Virus record (IMG/VR): IMGVR_UViG_3300032217_000478
Coordinates: 1 to 36,966 of that record
Length of the DNA stretch: 36,966 bases
From: a virus
Direction: 5' to 3' (one strand)
Shown here: positions 36,068 to 36,966 of the stretch, piece after piece
Layout of the letters: every line of letters starts with the position of its first letter
Numbering within the stretch: position 1 is the first letter of the stretch
The notes under the pieces: model-generated
What the model was told of the DNA's origin: nothing
The model's input: only the letters and a program-made list of their open reading frames with translations
Databases searched by the model: none
Position numbers and translations under genes: made by a program

Positions 36068-36966
36068 TGGAATACTCGCTTTCAAACTCACTTGTTGGAG
36101 GATCTGGATCACTCAACCCAAATGGATTATCTCTGGATCTCCAGTTTGCCACTGATAAGACGCTCACTGCGCGTAAAGGGCCGACACCTGTATTTACTAG
36201 ATCAAGTACAGCCACATATCTTGCACCTCAATTAAGTATTGATGGCTATCTTCTTAATAGTGTTTATAATTCAACAGATGCTGGTTATCCATCATTTGCT
36301 GTTTCATATAATGGAACTCAATGGCAGATAATTAAAGATAACGATCCAGAATCTCAAAATACATATTATGCTGCTGCTGGAAATGAATCAACTCCAGACA
36401 AGGCAAATTGGTCAGCATCTGGATCAAGTCCAGTAATAAAAACATCATCCAGCATTATTTATAGTGCTGCAATAAACGCTGCTCGTTTTGATCACGAACC
36501 ACTAACTGCATCAAGTAAAGGCTTGCTAATTGAAGAATCACGCACCAATAGAACAGCATATAGCAGCAAATTCAGTAGCAGCTATTCTTTTTCTTACTGG
36601 AATAGCACAGCAAATAATGTAACAGCAATTGATTTAGTGGCGACAAGTCCAGATGGATCAGGATTATCATCTAGTTCAATTACTGAGATTGCTGGCGTTT
36701 TGATTACACGCCACATCCATGAAACAACTGGACCATTTACTCCAGCAGCAAATACTGCATACACAATGAGCGCGTGGGTAAAACAACCACCATCTGATCC
36801 AGTGCGATATGTTCAACTTGCATTCTGGATTGCTGGATTTGGTTCTACTGCCTACATGAATTATGACATTCAGAGTGGAACAGTTGGAACTGGTGGGGCT
36901 GGAATTACAGCATCATCCATCACTGCATATCCAAATGGATGGTATAGGATTACCGCTACCGCAACA
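36067..36966 (+). CDS. tail fibre / spike protein, N-terminal part (runs off the window, continues at base 1)
   Basis: An ATG at 36067 shares a base with the previous stop (TAATG) and opens 300 codons with no stop. The sequence continues at bases 124-753 through the terminal overlap, giving 509 residues. The N-terminal part has FTRSSTATYLAP, then ARFDHEPLT (about residues 140-148) followed by GLLIEESRTN. This pair of motifs is widespread in phage head-spike and tail-fibre proteins with lectin-like domains. It probably binds the host surface. Confidence 0.75.
   Translation, partial: MEYSLSNSLVGGSGSLNPNGLSLDLQFATDKTLTARKGPTPVFTRSSTATYLAPQLSIDGYLLNSVYNSTDAGYPSFAVSYNGTQWQIIKDNDPESQNTYYAAAGNESTPDKANWSASGSSPVIKTSSSIIYSAAINAARFDHEPLTASSKGLLIEESRTNRTAYSSKFSSSYSFSYWNSTANNVTAIDLVATSPDGSGLSSSSITEIAGVLITRHIHETTGPFTPAANTAYTMSAWVKQPPSDPVRYVQLAFWIAGFGSTAYMNYDIQSGTVGTGGAGITASSITAYPNGWYRITATAT
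36844..36966. repeat. right copy of 123-bp terminal direct repeat
   Basis: Exact copy of bases 1-123. See the left copy. Removing one copy gives a 36,843-bp circular map. Confidence 0.95.

Noticed and set aside
1-36966. CRISPR arrays, insertion sequences, integrase, toxin-antitoxin or methyltransferase genes
   Set aside because: I looked for repeat-spacer arrays, transposase or recombinase motifs and SAM-binding motifs and saw none. The only tandem repeats are the 11-bp iterons and the CAAC tract.

Overview
The window is one complete, circularly permuted or terminally redundant tailed-phage genome. Bases 36844-36966 repeat bases 1-123 exactly, so the unit is about 36,843 bp. The tail-fibre gene that runs off the right edge continues in frame at base 1, giving a 509-residue protein. 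All recognisable genes lie on the + strand. I see no integrase, DNA polymerase, RNA polymerase, tRNA or CRISPR array. The head and tail genes (P22-type portal, scaffold, DUF5309/SU10-type capsid protein, nozzle-like tail protein, large ejection proteins, no tape measure or sheath) indicate a short-tailed, podovirus-like phage. Well-separated start codons follow A/T-rich leaders, often AATAATATG, with no Shine-Dalgarno sequence. This suggests a host lineage with SD-independent initiation (Bacteroidota-like, possibly another), but I cannot name the host.

Layout. 36067-36966 plus 1-753 is a lectin-like tail fibre. 750-3526 holds small basic proteins, two tandem small membrane proteins (holin candidates), a CHAP-type endolysin, a small HExxH metallopeptidase, a zinc-ribbon protein and a calcineurin-like phosphoesterase. 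3580-13529 is the early/replication region: ERF annealing protein, PD-(D/E)XK exonuclease, SSB-like protein, a stand-alone DnaA domain IV-like protein, RuvC-like resolvase, many small accessory genes (including a family built from shared coiled-coil modules and three single-span membrane micropeptides), MazG-like pyrophosphohydrolase, an O-like initiator and a DnaB-like helicase. It ends at a clear terminator (13560-13587). 13588-14189 is a non-coding control region. 14225-32283 encodes tail and ejection proteins, terminase and portal, and ends at a second terminator (32330-32364). 32443-34952 encodes scaffold, major capsid protein and a probable decoration protein, and ends at a third terminator (34962-34999).

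How it works together. The two late blocks start just after near-identical elements (TTGACA, 14 bases, TAGCAG, then TCCGAT), which look like a shared late promoter. Replication seems to rely on the host polymerase. The O-like gene carries two arrays of 11-bp tandem repeats followed by a 45-base polypurine tract, which is the arrangement of a lambda-type origin inside its initiator gene. The annealing protein, exonuclease, SSB-like protein and resolvase form a recombination set able to make and resolve concatemers for packaging. The 1910-residue ejection protein appears to deliver a metallopeptidase and possibly an ADP-ribosyltransferase-like domain into the host.
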